The notes beneath the pieces were generated by a model. It was not told the DNA's origin and made no database searches. It was given only the letters and a program-made list of their open reading frames with translations. Made by a program: the position numbers and the translations under genes. A stretch of DNA of 15,997 bases. It comes from an uncultured Butyrivibrio sp. (GTDB taxonomy: Bacteria; Bacillota; Clostridia; Lachnospirales; Lachnospiraceae). How positions within the stretch are numbered: the stretch's first letter is position 1; each line of letters begins with the position of its first letter. This document shows, one piece after another, positions 14,804 to 15,997 of this stretch. The stretch covers positions 54,333 through 70,329 of the forward strand of contig CAJTON010000009.1 of the NCBI GenBank assembly GCA_910577605.1, in the 5' to 3' direction.

Positions 14804-15997
14804 GTGCCACAATTTTTGCCTTATGTTATAACAGCTTGTATTACACTTGTTGTAGCTGCCGTTATTACCTGGTTCGCAGCCGCCGCATACCACAGAAAAG
14901 TGGGCGACAAGAAAGTCGGAAGCGCGGAGGTCAAGGCCAGAGAGATAATAGACGAAGCTCTTAAGACGGCTGAAACGCGTAAGAAGGAGATGCTTCTTGA
15001 GGCGAAGGAAGAGTCCATAAAGACTAAGAATGAGCTGGAGAAGGAATCCAAGGAAAGGCGCGCGGAAATACAGAAGTATGAACGCAGAGTTCTTTCCAAG
15101 GAGGAAACACTTGACAAGAAGCTTGAGGCCGTTGAAAAGCGTGACAGTTCACTCGGACGCAAGGAAGAGGAACTTAACCGTAAGAAGCAGGAAGTAGAAG
15201 CTCTTAGCGCAAAGAGAGTACAGGAACTTGAAAGAATCTCAGGACTTACCTCCGTTCAGGCTAAAGAATATCTTTTAAAAACTGTAGAAGAAGAAGTAAA
15301 ACATGAAACCGCCGTAATGGTTAAGGAGATGGAAAACAAAGCCAAGGAAGAGTCGGACAAGAAGGCGAAGGAATACATTGTAAACGCTATTCAGAGATGC
15401 GCCGCCGACCATGTATCCGAGGCTACGATTTCGGTAGTCCAGCTCCCTAACGATGAGATGAAAGGTCGCATTATCGGAAGAGAGGGACGTAATATCCGTA
15501 CTCTTGAGACAATGACAGGCGTTGACCTGATCATTGACGATACACCTGAGGCAGTAGTTTTATCGGGATTTGATCCTGTCAGGAGAGAGGTTGCAAGAAT
15601 CGCTCTTGAGAAATTGATTATTGACGGAAGAATTCATCCGGCAAGAATTGAAGAAATGGTAGAAAAGGCTCAGAAGGAAGTTGAGACGATGATCAGGGAG
15701 GAGGGCGAAACAGCCACTCTCGAGGTCGGCGTTCACGGAATACATCCGGAGCTTGTGAGACTTCTCGGTAAGATGAAGTTCAGGACAAGCTATGGGCAGA
15801 ACGTTTTAAAGCATTCAATTGAAGTATCTTTGCTCTGCGGACTTTTGGCTTCCGAAATCGGACTTGATGTAAGAATTGCCAAAAGAGCCGGACTTTTGCA
15901 TGATATCGGCAAATCGATAGACCATGAGGTTGAAGGATCTCATGTTCAGATCGGTGCGGATCTGTGCAGGAAATACAAGGAATCAGCAGTTGTTGTT
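14804..15997 (+). CDS. rny: Ribonuclease Y, 3'-truncated by window edge
   Basis: Membrane-anchored endoribonuclease that starts mRNA decay and processing in Firmicutes. The frame is open from a GTG at 14804 to the last base, giving 398 codons of an expected total near 520. Order of parts: one N-terminal membrane helix (about 5-28); a long charged coiled coil (about 35-200, rich in Lys/Glu); a KH domain with GREG at 225-228 in KGRIIGREGRNIRTLE; and the start of the HD domain with KHSIEVSLLCGLLASEIG and AGLLHDIGKS (His366, Asp367). The remainder of the HD domain lies outside. The GTG start is set by AAGGAGG at 14790-14796 and by the membrane helix beginning at once. It has its own promoter. Its position after recX is common in clostridia. 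Confidence 0.95.
   Translation, partial: MPQFLPYVITACITLVVAAVITWFAAAAYHRKVGDKKVGSAEVKAREIIDEALKTAETRKKEMLLEAKEESIKTKNELEKESKERRAEIQKYERRVLSKEETLDKKLEAVEKRDSSLGRKEEELNRKKQEVEALSAKRVQELERISGLTSVQAKEYLLKTVEEEVKHETAVMVKEMENKAKEESDKKAKEYIVNAIQRCAADHVSEATISVVQLPNDEMKGRIIGREGRNIRTLETMTGVDLIIDDTPEAVVLSGFDPVRREVARIALEKLIIDGRIHPARIEEMVEKAQKEVETMIREEGETATLEVGVHGIHPELVRLLGKMKFRTSYGQNVLKHSIEVSLLCGLLASEIGLDVRIAKRAGLLHDIGKSIDHEVEGSHVQIGADLCRKYKESAVVV

Noticed and set aside
1..15997. Mobile element, phage, defence system or CRISPR array
   Set aside because: No transposase, integrase, repeat array or known defence domain is seen; all genes are co-oriented and match a conserved housekeeping order.

Overview
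The window is a housekeeping block with every recognised gene on the + strand. The presence of PolC (the low-GC Gram-positive replicase) and RNase Y, together with the order pyrH-frr-uppS-cdsA-dxr-rseP-ispG-polC and a LexA/DinR-type operator at recA, points to a Firmicute of class Clostridia. A Lachnospiraceae-like organism is my best guess, inferred from gene order and protein style and not proven. Base composition is roughly balanced, and codon use looks uniform by eye. I see no insertion sequence, phage gene, CRISPR array or recent island.

Region 1 (1-10781) reads as one long operon. It holds the 3' part of pyrH (UMP kinase), frr (ribosome recycling), uppS (undecaprenyl-PP synthase), cdsA (CDP-diacylglycerol synthase), dxr and ispG (two MEP-pathway steps), rseP (site-2 protease) and polC (replicative polymerase). 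Gaps are mostly 1-14 nt. The exceptions are pyrH-frr (59 nt) and frr-uppS (30 nt), and each of these contains an inverted repeat. The genes connect isoprenoid supply (dxr, ispG) to the wall lipid carrier (uppS) and phospholipid synthesis (cdsA).

Region 2 (10793-12557) is an accessory tail behind polC: an AlkD-like DNA alkylation-repair protein, a small predicted lipoprotein of unknown function whose start overlaps it by 4 nt, and a stand-alone HD-domain protein resembling (p)ppGpp hydrolases.

Region 3 (12558-13067) is mostly non-coding. It carries a tRNA-Glu(CTC) gene with its own promoter and terminator, then about 320 nt with several hairpins and no convincing gene, ending in the recA promoter with an SOS box.

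Region 4 (13068-15997) holds recA, recX one nucleotide behind it, a new promoter, and the first 398 codons of rny (RNase Y), which starts with GTG and runs off the window. A short hairpin covers the rny Shine-Dalgarno sequence.

I do not see a new multi-gene system. The most checkable unusual points are the orphan alarmone-hydrolase-like gene, the rny start hairpin, the frr/uppS junction (hairpin, no clear ribosome binding site, five-codon mini-ORF), the inverted repeat around the tRNA promoter and the structured leader region before recA.
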